Of a DNA stretch of 64,000 bases, positions 45,039-53,832 are shown in pieces (position 1 is the stretch's first letter; the number at the start of each line of letters is the position of its first letter). The notes beneath the pieces were generated by a model that was not told where the DNA came from, ran no database searches, and saw only the letters and a list, made by a program, of their open reading frames with translations. This DNA comes from Bradyrhizobium sp. MOS003 (lineage in GTDB: Bacteria; Pseudomonadota; Alphaproteobacteria; Rhizobiales; Xanthobacteraceae), in NCBI RefSeq assembly GCF_003020125.1, contig NZ_PYFW01000001.1, forward strand, positions 1,736,001-1,800,000, given 5' to 3'. The translations under genes were made by a program, and so were the position numbers.

Positions 45039-46253
45039 TCACTTCTTCAGCAGCGGACATTTGGATTCGGAGACCGGGCGGAAAGCGTCCTCGCCCTTCA
45101 CGGTCTTGACGATCTCCAGATAATCCCAAGGTTCCTTGGACTGCTCGGGCGTCTTTACCTTGGCCAGATACATGTCGCGGATGACGCGGCCGTCCTCGCG
45201 CAACTTGCCGCCATGGACGAATGTATCCTCGATCGGCAGTTCGCGCATCTTGGCCATCACCTTGGCGGGATCATCGGTGCCGGCGGCCTTGATGGCCTTG
45301 AGATAATGCAGCACCGAGCCGTAGACGCCGGTCTGGATCATGGTCGGCATCACCTTGGTCCGCTCAAAGAATTTCTTCGACCAGGCGCGGGTCGCCTCGT
45401 CCATGGCCCAGTACGATGCCGTCGTCATGTAGGTGCCCTGCGCGGCCTTGAGGCCGATCGCGTGCACGTCGGTGTCGAACATCAGGAGGCCGACGAGCTT
45501 CTGGCCGCCTTGCACCAGGCCGAACTCGCCGGACTGCTTGATGGCGTTGTCGGTATCCTGGCCGGCATTGGCGAAGGCGACGACATCGGATTTCGAGCTT
45601 TGCGCCTGCAGCGCGAAGGAGGAGAAGTCCGCGGTGTTGGTCGGATGCTTGACGCCGCCGAGCACCTTGCCGCCCATCTCGTTGACGAAGCGCGTAGCGT
45701 CCTTTTCGAGCTGCTGGCCGAAGGCGTAGTCGGCCGTGATGAAGTACCAGGACTTGCCGCCTTCCTTGATCACGGCGGAGGCCGTCACCTTGGACAACGC
45801 GTAGGTGTCATAGGTGAAATGCACGGTGTTCGGGCTGCACAGCTCGTCGGTCAGCGAGCTCGCCCCGGGACCTGAGAGCAGGGCGATCTTGTTGCGCTCG
45901 CGCACCATGTTGTGCACGGCGATCGCGATACCGGAATTTGGGATGTCGACGACGGCATCGACCTTGCCGTTGTCGAACCAGCCGCGCACGATCTGCACGC
46001 CGACGTCGGTCTTCATCTGGTGATCGGCGCTGATGATCTCGATCGGCTTGCCGAGCACGGTCGGACCGAACTCCTCCACCGCCATTTTGGCGGCCTCGAC
46101 CGAGCCAGGTCCTGAGTTGTCACGGCCCCAGCTCGACAGATCCGTCAGCACGCCGATCCGCACCGCGTCGTCGGAGACTTGCGCGGTCGCCGCTGTGGTC
46201 ATGGCAGCCGAAGTCATGGCCGCGAGCATGGCGCAGGCGAGATGCCCTCTCAT
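45039..46253 (-). CDS. Branched-chain-type ABC transporter substrate-binding protein
   Basis: 404-residue periplasmic protein with a signal peptide (residues 1-24, ending TTAATAQ) and the LivJ-type fold: VRIGVLTDLSSWGRDNSGPGS, VEEFGPTVLGKPIEIISADHQ, KSWYFITADYAFGQQLEKDA. The C-terminal domain is YDYLEIVKTV-like. No permease or ATPase gene lies beside it, so it must use a transporter encoded elsewhere. It is first gene of the leftward set with the flavin dehydrogenase and the IclR regulator. Confidence 0.88.
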   Translation of the reverse strand: MRGHLACAMLAAMTSAAMTTAATAQVSDDAVRIGVLTDLSSWGRDNSGPGSVEAAKMAVEEFGPTVLGKPIEIISADHQMKTDVGVQIVRGWFDNGKVDAVVDIPNSGIAIAVHNMVRERNKIALLSGPGASSLTDELCSPNTVHFTYDTYALSKVTASAVIKEGGKSWYFITADYAFGQQLEKDATRFVNEMGGKVLGGVKHPTNTADFSSFALQAQSSKSDVVAFANAGQDTDNAIKQSGEFGLVQGGQKLVGLLMFDTDVHAIGLKAAQGTYMTTASYWAMDEATRAWSKKFFERTKVMPTMIQTGVYGSVLHYLKAIKAAGTDDPAKVMAKMRELPIEDTFVHGGKLREDGRVIRDMYLAKVKTPEQSKEPWDYLEIVKTVKGEDAFRPVSESKCPLLKK

Positions 46254-46463
46254 GGTTGTTCCCTCTGTTTTATTGGCCGCTTGGCGCGGCTGGCTGGTTC
46301 GGAGGTAAATTAGATATGAGCGAATTAATTTGTCAATGGCGAATTAGATGGCGTGGTTTTGTTCGACGATGGCGTTTGATCCCTTGCGGCATTGGCCTGC
46401 CGACCGTTTGGTTCTAAGACCGCCTCCGAGGAAACGAATCCCCCAAAGCCAGGGAATAGAACC
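46254..46463. promoter_or_regulatory. Divergent promoter region with AT-rich repeats
   Basis: Between the leftward binding-protein gene and the rightward FAH-like gene. It contains AAATTAGAT (near 46307), CGAATTAATTT (46321) and CGAATTAGAT (near 46340), repeats that stand out against the GC-rich background and could be an IclR-type operator. Confidence 0.4.
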
Positions 46464-47255
46464 ATGACGAAGACGTCTCGACGTGACGTGCTCACTGCCG
46501 CAGCCGCGATGACGGCGGCGGGCATCGCCGAAGCGGCGCCGGCCGCTGCGCAGGCTGCACCGAAGCCGATCTTTCCGGTGCCGATGGTGACGATCCCGAT
46601 CGTCGGCGAAAGCCAGGTGTTCCAGGTCCGCCGCATCTATTGCATCGGGCGCAACTACGCCGCGCACGCGATCGAGCGCGGCTCGGATCCGAACCGCGAG
46701 CCGCCGTTCTTCTTCCAGAAGCCGACCGATGCGATCCAGAACGTCGCGACCGGCGAGGTCGCCGATCATCCCTATCCGTCGCTGACCAAGAACTATCATC
46801 ACGAGGTCGAGCTCGTTGCCGCGCTGAAATCAGGCGGCACCAACATTCCGGCCGATAAGGCGCTCGACCACGTCTATGGCTACGCGCTCGGCCTCGACAT
46901 GACCCGGCGCGATCTCCAGAACGGCATGGCTGCGGAGAAGAAGCCCTGGGAGATCGGCAAGAGCTTCGATCACGCCGCGGTGCTCGGTCCGATCCACCCG
47001 GCCAGCAAGACCGGCCATTTCGAGAAGGGCGCCATTTCGCTGGCGATCAATGGGACCGTGAAGCAGAACTCGGATCTCAGCAAGATGATCTGGAGCGTGG
47101 CCGAGCAGATCGCAAAGCTGTCGGAAGCGTTCGAGCTGAAAGCCGGCGACATCATCTATTCCGGAACGCCAGAGAATGTCGGTCCCGTCGTGAAGGGCGA
47201 CGTGCTGCTGTGCAAGCTCGAGGGCCTGCCGGACATGTCGATCAAGATCGTGTAG
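46464..47255 (+). CDS. Fumarylacetoacetase-fold hydrolase with Tat-like signal
   Basis: 263-residue protein. The N-terminus MTKTSRRDVLTAAAAMTAAG looks like a twin-arginine leader, with a likely cut near AAAQA. The body is a FAH-family enzyme: RRIYCIGRNYAAHAIE, FFFQKPTDAI, metal ligands in HHEVELVAAL (Glu-x-Glu) and GLDMTRRDLQ (Asp), and the ending IYSGTPENVGPVVKGD. The family opens or decarboxylates beta-diketo acids and is normally cytosolic, so a leader is unusual. ATG 46464 follows AGGGAAT. It is next to the flavin dehydrogenase cluster. Confidence 0.88.
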   Translation: MTKTSRRDVLTAAAAMTAAGIAEAAPAAAQAAPKPIFPVPMVTIPIVGESQVFQVRRIYCIGRNYAAHAIERGSDPNREPPFFFQKPTDAIQNVATGEVADHPYPSLTKNYHHEVELVAALKSGGTNIPADKALDHVYGYALGLDMTRRDLQNGMAAEKKPWEIGKSFDHAAVLGPIHPASKTGHFEKGAISLAINGTVKQNSDLSKMIWSVAEQIAKLSEAFELKAGDIIYSGTPENVGPVVKGDVLLCKLEGLPDMSIKIV

Positions 47256-47266
47256 CGGCGGCCTTC

Positions 47267-47298
47267 GCCCCCTCTCCCCGCAAGCGGGGTGAGGGGGC
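47267..47298. terminator. GC-rich inverted repeat between convergent genes
   Basis: 15-base arms (47267-47281 and 47284-47298; starting GCCCCCTC and ending GAGGGGGC) with one mismatch and a two-base loop. It lies 11 bases beyond the FAH-like gene and 22 before the IclR stop. No T-run follows. Confidence 0.6.
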
Positions 47299-47319
47299 GG
47301 ACTGTCGGTGCACCGTAAC

Positions 47320-48060
47320 TTACGCCGCTGCCTTAGGTCGCAGCCGATCGACTGTCCGGGCGATCAGTGCGGCCACCTCAGCCACCTTCGGCCCGATCCG
47401 GAATTCCGGCCCGGCGACGACGACCGAGAGACGGCGGTCGCCGATCGGCAGCGGGATCGCCGCGCCGGCGAGATCGCGGCTGTAGTCGGCAAAGCTCTGG
47501 CAATAGCCGCGCGCGATCGAGTTGCGCAGCTCGGTCTCCACCGCCTCTATGCTGATCGGCGTCGACGGGCCATATTGCTTGAACTCGATCTTGCGATAGA
47601 CCGAGTCGCGCTCCTCTTGTGAATATTGCAGCAGCAGCGCGCGGCCGCTCGCGGTCGCGTGGATCGGCACGCGGTGACCGATGGTGGCGAAATAGCGGAT
47701 AGCAGCCTGGGATTCGACCACGTCGATGAACACGGCCATCACGCCGGCCGGCGCCACGATCGATGCGGTCTCGCCGGTCTCGGCGGAGAGATCGGCAATC
47801 AGCGTATGCGTCCATTGCGGCAGCGGCTCGACCTCGGAGATCATCCGCGCCATGGCGAGCCACCTCGGCGTCGGATAGAAGCCGGCGCGCGGCCGCGGCT
47901 CATAGAGATAGCCTTTCTCCGACAGCGTCGCGAGCAGGTTGAAGGTCGAGGAGCGCGGCCAGCCGAAATGATCGGCGATCTCGGCAAGCGTCGCCGGCTT
48001 CTTCACTTGCGCGAAGAATTCCATGATCTCCAGGACGTTTGCGGCTTGCCGAACGATCAT
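47320..48060 (-). CDS. IclR-family transcriptional regulator
   Basis: 246 residues: winged helix near residues 5-65 (NVLEIMEFFAQVKKPATLAE, FGWPRSSTFNLLATLSEKGYL) and an IclR effector domain (ASIVAPAGVMAVFIDVVES, HATASGRALLLQ, ARGYCQSFADYSRDLAG). It follows the CitE-like gene by 22 bases on the same strand, so it is likely the last gene of the CaiB-MaoC-CitE operon and its controller. Confidence 0.9.
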   Translation of the reverse strand: MIVRQAANVLEIMEFFAQVKKPATLAEIADHFGWPRSSTFNLLATLSEKGYLYEPRPRAGFYPTPRWLAMARMISEVEPLPQWTHTLIADLSAETGETASIVAPAGVMAVFIDVVESQAAIRYFATIGHRVPIHATASGRALLLQYSQEERDSVYRKIEFKQYGPSTPISIEAVETELRNSIARGYCQSFADYSRDLAGAAIPLPIGDRRLSVVVAGPEFRIGPKVAEVAALIARTVDRLRPKAAA

Positions 48061-48082
48061 GGTGGCGTTGCGTCCTGCTTCT

Positions 48083-48934
48083 CTAGGGCTGGCCGAGGAT
48101 CTTCTTCGCGGCGCGAAGATGCGGCTTGTCGATCATCTGGCCGTCGAGCCGAAGCGTGCCGGAATTGGGATTGCTGGCGAACGCCGCGATCACTTTCTCC
48201 GCCCAGCTCCGTTCGGCTTCCGTCGGCTCGAATGCGGCGTTGACGACATCGACGTGCTTCGGATGGATCAGCGCCTTGGCCGAAAAGCCGTCGCGCCGCG
48301 CCGCGCGCGTCTCCTGCTCGAGACCGGTGAGGTTGTCGATGTCGGTATAGACGGTGTCGATCGGCGCAACCTCGGCTGCGGCCGCCGCCATCAGGCAGAG
48401 ATCGCGCGCGAGACGATAGGGGCTGTGGAACACGCCGCCCGACGCTTTTTCGGTGGCGCCGAGCGAAGCCGAAAGATCCTCCGCGCCCCACATCAGGCCG
48501 GCGAGGCGAGGGGAGCAGCCCTTGTAGCTGCCAAGGCCAAAGATCGAGCTGGCGGTCTCCGTCGCGACGCAGACGATGCGGGTGGTGCCGATCGCGATGC
48601 CGGCCGCCGTTTCCAAGGCTTCCAGCCAGGTTGCGACCTGGCGCACATCGTCGCCGCCTTGCGACTTCGGCAACACGATGCCGTCGGGCTTGCCCGGCAT
48701 CACCGCGGCGAGGTCGGTCAGCATCATGCCGGTGTCGAGCGCGTTGACGCGGACATAGAGCTGGTGCTGACCGGGGCGGCCCTTCAGCATCGCCAGCGTC
48801 AGCCCGCGGGCCTCCTGCTTCCTCTCGGCAACGACGGAGTCCTCGAGATCGATGATCAGCGAGTCGGCCTTGCCTTCGCTCGCCTTCTCGAATTTGCGCG
48901 GGGAATCGCCCGGCACGAACAACATCGAACGCAT
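48083..48934 (-). CDS. HpcH/CitE-like CoA-ester lyase
   Basis: 283-residue TIM-barrel lyase: RSMLFVPGDSPRKFEKAS, LIIDLEDSVV with metal ligands, VRVNALDTG, GIVLPKSQG and IHPKHVDVVNAAF. Family members cleave malyl-, citramalyl- or methylmalyl-CoA. The MaoC hydratase just upstream (overlapping by one base, TGATG) would make a suitable 3-hydroxyacyl-CoA. Start 48934 fits the family; the longer frame is inside the MaoC gene. Confidence 0.9.
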   Translation of the reverse strand: MRSMLFVPGDSPRKFEKASEGKADSLIIDLEDSVVAERKQEARGLTLAMLKGRPGQHQLYVRVNALDTGMMLTDLAAVMPGKPDGIVLPKSQGGDDVRQVATWLEALETAAGIAIGTTRIVCVATETASSIFGLGSYKGCSPRLAGLMWGAEDLSASLGATEKASGGVFHSPYRLARDLCLMAAAAAEVAPIDTVYTDIDNLTGLEQETRAARRDGFSAKALIHPKHVDVVNAAFEPTEAERSWAEKVIAAFASNPNSGTLRLDGQMIDKPHLRAAKKILGQP

Positions 48935-49386
48935 CAGACCGGCCTCTTGTGCATCATCGCCATGCGGCGGCATTTTCCGACGATCTCGTCGTTCTGATTC
49001 AAGGCATGGTGCTCGAACTCGACGATGCCCGCCTTCGGGCGCGATTTGGATTCCCTCAACGAAAGCACCTTCGTCGTCGCCCGCAAGGTGTCGCCATGGA
49101 AGACCGGTTTTGGAAAGGTCACGTCGGTCATGCCGAGATTGGCGACGGTGGTGCCCATGGTCGTATCATAGACCGTCATGCCGATCATGATGCCGAGGGT
49201 GTAAAGGCTGTTGAAAATGCGCTGGCCGAACTCGGTCTTTTCGGCGAAATGCGCGTCGATATGAAGCGGCTGCGGATTGAGGGTGAGCAGGCTGAACATG
49301 GTGTTGTCCATCTCCGTGACGGTCCGGGTCAGCGGATGCCTGAACTCCTGGCCCACGGAAAAGTCTTCGAAATAAAGTCCGGCCAT
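48934..49386 (-). CDS. MaoC-family enoyl-CoA hydratase
   Basis: 150-residue single hot-dog-domain hydratase: MAGLYFEDFSVGQEF, LNPQPLHIDAHFAEKTEFGQ, and VTFPKPVFHGDTLRA. In the catalytic loop the His is present (His42) but the position of the usual Asp (as in D-x-N-P-x-H) reads Asn37. This N-x-Q-P-L-H variant is what I recall from MaoC proteins paired with CitE lyases. It probably hydrates an unsaturated dicarboxyl-CoA for the next enzyme. Confidence 0.88.
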   Translation of the reverse strand: MAGLYFEDFSVGQEFRHPLTRTVTEMDNTMFSLLTLNPQPLHIDAHFAEKTEFGQRIFNSLYTLGIMIGMTVYDTTMGTTVANLGMTDVTFPKPVFHGDTLRATTKVLSLRESKSRPKAGIVEFEHHALNQNDEIVGKCRRMAMMHKRPV

Positions 49387-49430
49387 CGCGGTTTCCTCCC
49401 TGTATCGGTGCGATTTGGCCTGCGCTGCCG

Positions 49431-50633
49431 TTACGGCGGCGCGGCCAGGTGAACTGCTTTTTGCTCTGCCAGCTGCTCGATCTCCTCCGCCGAGAAGCCG
49501 GCCTCGCGCAAGATGTCGCGGCCATGCTGGCCGAGAGCCGGCGCTGGGCCGGCGGGTTCCGGCTGGGTCACGCTCCAGGTGGAGGGCACGCGCATCTGGC
49601 GGATCCGGCCTTCCACGGGATGATCGACTGTCCGGAAGAAATCGACCGCATTGAGATGCGGATCGTCCAGGATCGTCTCCAGCGTGTGCATCGGCATCAC
49701 CGGAATGTCGGCGCGCTCCAGCAACTCGCGCCATTCCCCGGTCGCGCGCGTTGCGAAGATATGGCCGATCTCCTCGTAGATCTCATCGATGTGCCGGGTG
49801 CGCGCGGCGTGATTGGCGAAGCGCGGCTGCTGCAGGAACTCCGGCCGGCCGATCGCCTCGAAAAAGCTGCGCCAGTGCTTGTCGTTGTAGATGAGGACAC
49901 AAAGATAGCCGTCGCTGGTCCTGTAGGGACGGCGATAGCGCGAGAGCAGGCGGGCATAGCCGCCGTGGTCGAGCGGCGGGTCATAGGTGAGGCCGCCCAA
50001 ATGATCGACCAGCACGAATTCCGTCATGGATTCGAACATCGGCACGTCGATGCGCTGGCCGATGCCGGTGCGCTGCTGGTGCATCAGCCCGCCCATGATG
50101 GCGTTGACCATCATCAAGCCGACGATGCGGTCGGCGATGGTGACGGGCACGTAGCGGGGCGTGCCGTCGCCGGCGGCTGCGAGCAATGTCGGAATCGTGG
50201 ACGCGCCCTGGATCAGATCGTCATAGGCAGGCTTGGCGGCGTAGGGGCCGGACTGGCCATAGCCGAACGCACCGACATAGACGAGGGCGGGATTGATCGC
50301 GGCAAGCGTCTCGTAGTCGAGACCGAGCCGCGCCATGGCCTGCGGACGCACGTTATAGACCAGCGCGTTGGCGCGCTTCGCGAGCCGCAGCAGCGTCTCG
50401 CGCCCCTCCGGCTTCTTGAGGTCGAGCACGATGCTGCGCTTGCCGCGATTGACGTTGTTGAACATGCCGCCCATGCCGGGCGCGCGGCCGGGACCGATCT
50501 GGCGGACGATGTCGCCCTCGGGGCTTTCGACCTTGATCACGTCGGCGCCCATGTCCGCCAGCACCTGGGTGCCGTAGGGGCCCATCAGTACCGAGGTCAG
50601 GTCGAGAATGGTGAAGCCGGCGAGCGGTCCCAT
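49431..50633 (-). CDS. CaiB/BaiF family (class III) CoA-transferase
   Basis: 400-residue enzyme: ILDLTSVLMGPYGTQVLADMGADVIKVE at the start, NVNRGKRSIVLDLKKPEG, and the catalytic aspartate expected at Asp138 in KPAYDDLIQG. It transfers CoA from a donor such as succinyl-CoA to a carboxylate. It heads the leftward operon with the hydratase and lyase (44-base gap), so it most likely activates the substrate of that pathway. Confidence 0.92.
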   Translation of the reverse strand: MGPLAGFTILDLTSVLMGPYGTQVLADMGADVIKVESPEGDIVRQIGPGRAPGMGGMFNNVNRGKRSIVLDLKKPEGRETLLRLAKRANALVYNVRPQAMARLGLDYETLAAINPALVYVGAFGYGQSGPYAAKPAYDDLIQGASTIPTLLAAAGDGTPRYVPVTIADRIVGLMMVNAIMGGLMHQQRTGIGQRIDVPMFESMTEFVLVDHLGGLTYDPPLDHGGYARLLSRYRRPYRTSDGYLCVLIYNDKHWRSFFEAIGRPEFLQQPRFANHAARTRHIDEIYEEIGHIFATRATGEWRELLERADIPVMPMHTLETILDDPHLNAVDFFRTVDHPVEGRIRQMRVPSTWSVTQPEPAGPAPALGQHGRDILREAGFSAEEIEQLAEQKAVHLAAPP

Positions 50634-50859
50634 GAGGCCTCGTTGGAGATATTCATATAGGTGGAGTTAGAATTCATAAAGAGTGGATGTCAATTCGCTC
50701 TCGGCGGTGAAATGTGCATAGGCCTATGCGTAGTTCATATGCTTGACATATAAATTCACATATATGTACGTTTATCTCAAGAAAGAATTTGGAGAGATCC
50801 GAACGGTCGGCGGCGCAAGCCGCCGCCTTCGGCGTGGGGACGCGTCTAGGGAGAACGAA
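50634..50859. promoter_or_regulatory. Divergent promoter region, AT-rich, with 14-bp palindrome
   Basis: GCATAGGCCTATGC at 50716-50729 is a perfect palindrome. TTGACA at 50743-50748 resembles a -35 box, with TACGTT 18 bases on as a weak -10 for the rightward TRAP genes. The area is much richer in A+T than its flanks. The product of the IclR gene at 47320 is the natural candidate to bind here. Confidence 0.5.
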
Positions 50860-51888
50860 ATGAAGAAGACTTTGGGTTGGGCTGCCGCGGCGTTCACACT
50901 CGCGCTGCCGGTCTCGACACTGCAGGCGCAGGCACTCGAGCTGAAAGTCGCCGACTCCTTCCCTGCCGGCCACTATCTCGTCCGTCTGATGCTCAAGCCG
51001 TGGATGGACGACGTCACCAAGCGCACCAATGGGGGGGTGACCTTCACGTATTATCCGAACCAGCAGATCGGCAAGGCAGCAGACATGCTCCGGCTGACGC
51101 AGTCGGGCGTGGTCGACATCGGCTACATCGCGCCGTCCTATGTCTCGGACAAGATGCCGCTGTCGGAAGTTGCGCAACTGCCGGGCGCGTTCGCGACCAG
51201 TTGCCAGGGCACGCTCGCTTATTGGAAGATTGCGCGCGAAGGCCTCCTGGCCAAGCAGGAATACGCGCCGAACAAGATCAAGCTGCTGATGGCCGTGGTG
51301 CTGCCGCCCTATCAGGTGTGGACTGTCAAGTCGAAGGTCGAGTCCATCAAGGACATGCAAGGCCTGAAGCTGCGCACGACCGGCGGCGCGCAGGACCTGA
51401 CGCTGCGCGCGCTCAACGCCGTGCCGGTGCGCATGGCTGCGCCCGACGCCTACGAGTCGCTGTCGCGGGGCACGATGGACGGCCTGCTGTTCCCTCTGGA
51501 CAGCGTCGTCTCCTACGGTCTCGACAAGCTCGTCAAGCACGCTACCGAAGGCGTCAGCTTCGGCAGCTTCATCGTCGCCTATTCCATCAATCAGTCGGTC
51601 TGGGACAAATTGCCCGAGGACGTGAAGAAGGCGATGGACGAAGCCTCCGAAGCGATCACGCCGAAGGCCTGCGCCGACGTCGACAAGGAAGGCGAAGTGA
51701 CCACGAAGCATCTCAAGGACCAGGGCATCAGCTTCGATCCGCTGCCGGATGCCACGCGCGCCGAGATGAAGGATAAGCTGAAGGGCGTCAGTCAGGAATG
51801 GGCGTCCGGTCTCGACAGCCGCGGCAAGCAGGCATCCGCTGCCCTGAAGGAGTTCGAAGGTCTGCTCGCCGCCGGCGGCGCCAAGTAA
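50860..51888 (+). CDS. dctP: TRAP transporter solute-binding protein (DctP), CoA-pathway cluster
   Basis: 342-residue periplasmic protein with a signal peptide (residues 1-23, ending TLQAQA). It is only distantly like the first DctP in the window: YPNQQIGKAADMLRLTQSGVVDIGY, DMQGLKLRTTGGAQDL with the ligand-binding Arg, SLSRGTMDGLLFPLDSV. AGGGAGA precedes ATG 50860; a TTG further upstream in frame is the -35 region. It is the first gene of the rightward operon. Confidence 0.92.
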   Translation: MKKTLGWAAAAFTLALPVSTLQAQALELKVADSFPAGHYLVRLMLKPWMDDVTKRTNGGVTFTYYPNQQIGKAADMLRLTQSGVVDIGYIAPSYVSDKMPLSEVAQLPGAFATSCQGTLAYWKIAREGLLAKQEYAPNKIKLLMAVVLPPYQVWTVKSKVESIKDMQGLKLRTTGGAQDLTLRALNAVPVRMAAPDAYESLSRGTMDGLLFPLDSVVSYGLDKLVKHATEGVSFGSFIVAYSINQSVWDKLPEDVKKAMDEASEAITPKACADVDKEGEVTTKHLKDQGISFDPLPDATRAEMKDKLKGVSQEWASGLDSRGKQASAALKEFEGLLAAGGAK

Positions 51889-51943
51889 CTCGGAAAACAA
51901 CACGCCAAGCAACTCGATCCGACACGGCAAAGGGGCGTCAGAG

Positions 51944-52492
51944 GTGATCAGGCGAGCAACGGATGTTCTCGGCGTGCTCGAACGCGCGCTCACGGTGATT
52001 GCGGCCATCTCGCTGTTCGCGATCATGGCGCTGGTGGTGGCCGACGTCTTCATGCGCTACGTCATGAACAGCCCGCTCTCGTTCACCTACGATCTGATCG
52101 GGCTGTATCTCATGGCCGGCGTGTTCTTCCTGACACTATCGGATACCCTGCGTGTCCATGCGCATGTCGGTGTCGACATCCTGCTGTCGCGCGCGCCGCC
52201 GGTCGGGCGGCGTCTGTCGGAGATCGTCACCGCACTTACGGGATTGTTCGTCTTCGTCCTGATTTCGAAGGTCGGATTCGAACGCGCGTTGGACAATTAC
52301 GAGCAGCACGACGTGCTTGCCGGCGCCATCCCGTGGCCGACCTGGATTTCTGCAGCGCTTGTCCCGTTCGGCTGCGGCGTGCTGGTGCTGCGGTTGGCGC
52401 TGCAACTTGTGGGCAATCTGCTCAGCCTTGCCTCGGGGCGCGATCTGTTTCCGTTGCCGCCATTGACCGACGAATCCCGCAGCTTCGAATAA
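51944..52492 (+). CDS. dctQ: TRAP transporter small permease (DctQ)
   Basis: 182-residue protein with four membrane segments and the DctQ pattern VADVFMRYVMNSPLSFTYDLIG and DTLRVHAHVGVDILLSR. Starts with GTG at 51944, about ten bases after AAAGGGG. Twelve bases before the DctM gene. Confidence 0.88.
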   Translation: MIRRATDVLGVLERALTVIAAISLFAIMALVVADVFMRYVMNSPLSFTYDLIGLYLMAGVFFLTLSDTLRVHAHVGVDILLSRAPPVGRRLSEIVTALTGLFVFVLISKVGFERALDNYEQHDVLAGAIPWPTWISAALVPFGCGVLVLRLALQLVGNLLSLASGRDLFPLPPLTDESRSFE

Positions 52493-52504
52493 GAGCGGCC
52501 TGAA

Positions 52505-53794
52505 ATGACAGTCATCATCGTACTTGGCCTCCTCTTCCTGTTGCTTGCGACCGGAACGCCGGTCGGCTTCGCCATGGGCTTCGCCGGCGCGGTCGGTCTC
52601 CTGATGGTCGGCGGCACGGGCACGCTGTTCGGCATTCTCCAGACGGCGCCGCTGTCGACGGTTTCGTCCTACGAACTGATCACGATCCCGATGTTCCTGC
52701 TGATGGCCGAGCTGGTCCTGCTATCGGGCGTCGCCGACGATATGTTCAAGACCGCATCCGCCTGGATCGGCCGCGTTCCCGGCGGGCTCGGCATGGCGAC
52801 CGCCCTGGCCGGCGCCGGCTTCGGAGCGATCTGCGGCACCTCCACGGCCTCTGCGGCGACGCTGTCGTCGACGAGCCTTCCTGCGATGATCAAGCAGGGC
52901 TATGAACCGAAAATGGCCGCCGGCGTCGTCGCCATCTCAGGCACGCTGGCCATGTTGATCCCGCCGAGCGTCGCGCTGGTGATCTTCGGCCTCCTTGCTG
53001 AAGTCAACATCGGGCAATTGCTGATCGGCGGCATCCTTCCGGCGGTGCTCGTGACCGCGACCATCATGGCGACGATCTACTTCCTGGTCTGGCAGGATCC
53101 GTCGCGGGCCCCGCGCGTCGAGCCGGTGTCCTGGCGCGAGAAATTCTCGCTCCTGTGGCAGGTCGGCCCGATGGTGCTGCTGTTCTCGCTCGTCACTGGT
53201 ACCATCTATCTCGGCATTGCGACGCCGACCGAGGCCTCGGCACTGGGCGCCGCGGGAGCACTGGTGCTGGCCATCGCCAAGCGCAGAGTGACCCCGGCGA
53301 CGCTCTACCGCGCGCTGCTGAGTGCCTGCCACGGCACCTGCATGATCGCGACCATCCTCGTCGGCGCCTCGATCTTCGGCTATTTCTTCACGCTCACGCA
53401 TGTGACGCAGGACCTCGTCGCCTGGATTGGCAGTCTGCCGACCTCACGCTGGGTCATCATCACCCTGATCCTGTTCGGTTACATCGTGCTCGGTTCGTTC
53501 ATGGATCAGATCGCGATCCTGGTGCTGACCGTGCCGATCGTGCTGCCGCTGATCAAGACGCTCGGCTTCGACCCGATCTGGTTCGGCGTCATCAAGATCG
53601 TCACCGCCGAGGTCGGCATGATCACGCCGCCGGTGGGGCTGAATTGCTTCATCGTCGCCCGCTATGCCAAGCGGCCGGTGGCGGAGGTGTTCCACGGCAC
53701 CTTCCCGCATTTCATCGCGCACCTGATCGCGATCGCGATTTTGGTGGCGTTTCCGTCTATCATTCTCTGGCTGCCCTCGCAGATGGGGCGCTAG
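52505..53794 (+). CDS. dctM: TRAP transporter large permease (DctM)
   Basis: 429-residue permease: TIPMFLLMAELVLLSGVADD, GAICGTSTASAATLSSTSLP, SGTLAMLIPPSVALVIFGLL, and TPPVGLNCFIVARYAKRPV. Eleven or so hydrophobic helices. It forms a sodium-driven importer with the two preceding genes; the enzymes downstream suggest that the cargo is a carboxylic acid to be degraded as a CoA ester. Confidence 0.94.
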   Translation: MTVIIVLGLLFLLLATGTPVGFAMGFAGAVGLLMVGGTGTLFGILQTAPLSTVSSYELITIPMFLLMAELVLLSGVADDMFKTASAWIGRVPGGLGMATALAGAGFGAICGTSTASAATLSSTSLPAMIKQGYEPKMAAGVVAISGTLAMLIPPSVALVIFGLLAEVNIGQLLIGGILPAVLVTATIMATIYFLVWQDPSRAPRVEPVSWREKFSLLWQVGPMVLLFSLVTGTIYLGIATPTEASALGAAGALVLAIAKRRVTPATLYRALLSACHGTCMIATILVGASIFGYFFTLTHVTQDLVAWIGSLPTSRWVIITLILFGYIVLGSFMDQIAILVLTVPIVLPLIKTLGFDPIWFGVIKIVTAEVGMITPPVGLNCFIVARYAKRPVAEVFHGTFPHFIAHLIAIAILVAFPSIILWLPSQMGR

Positions 53795-53832
53795 GATCGG
53801 AGCTCGCGGCTCCCAAGAAGGAGATCAAGAAC

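Noticed and set aside
42557..45109. An 850-codon open frame on the plus strand
   Set aside because: It lies opposite the IclR and flavin-dehydrogenase genes, whose proteins have clear motifs. Its own translation is Arg/His/Gly-rich, as expected for the antisense frame of GC-rich coding DNA.
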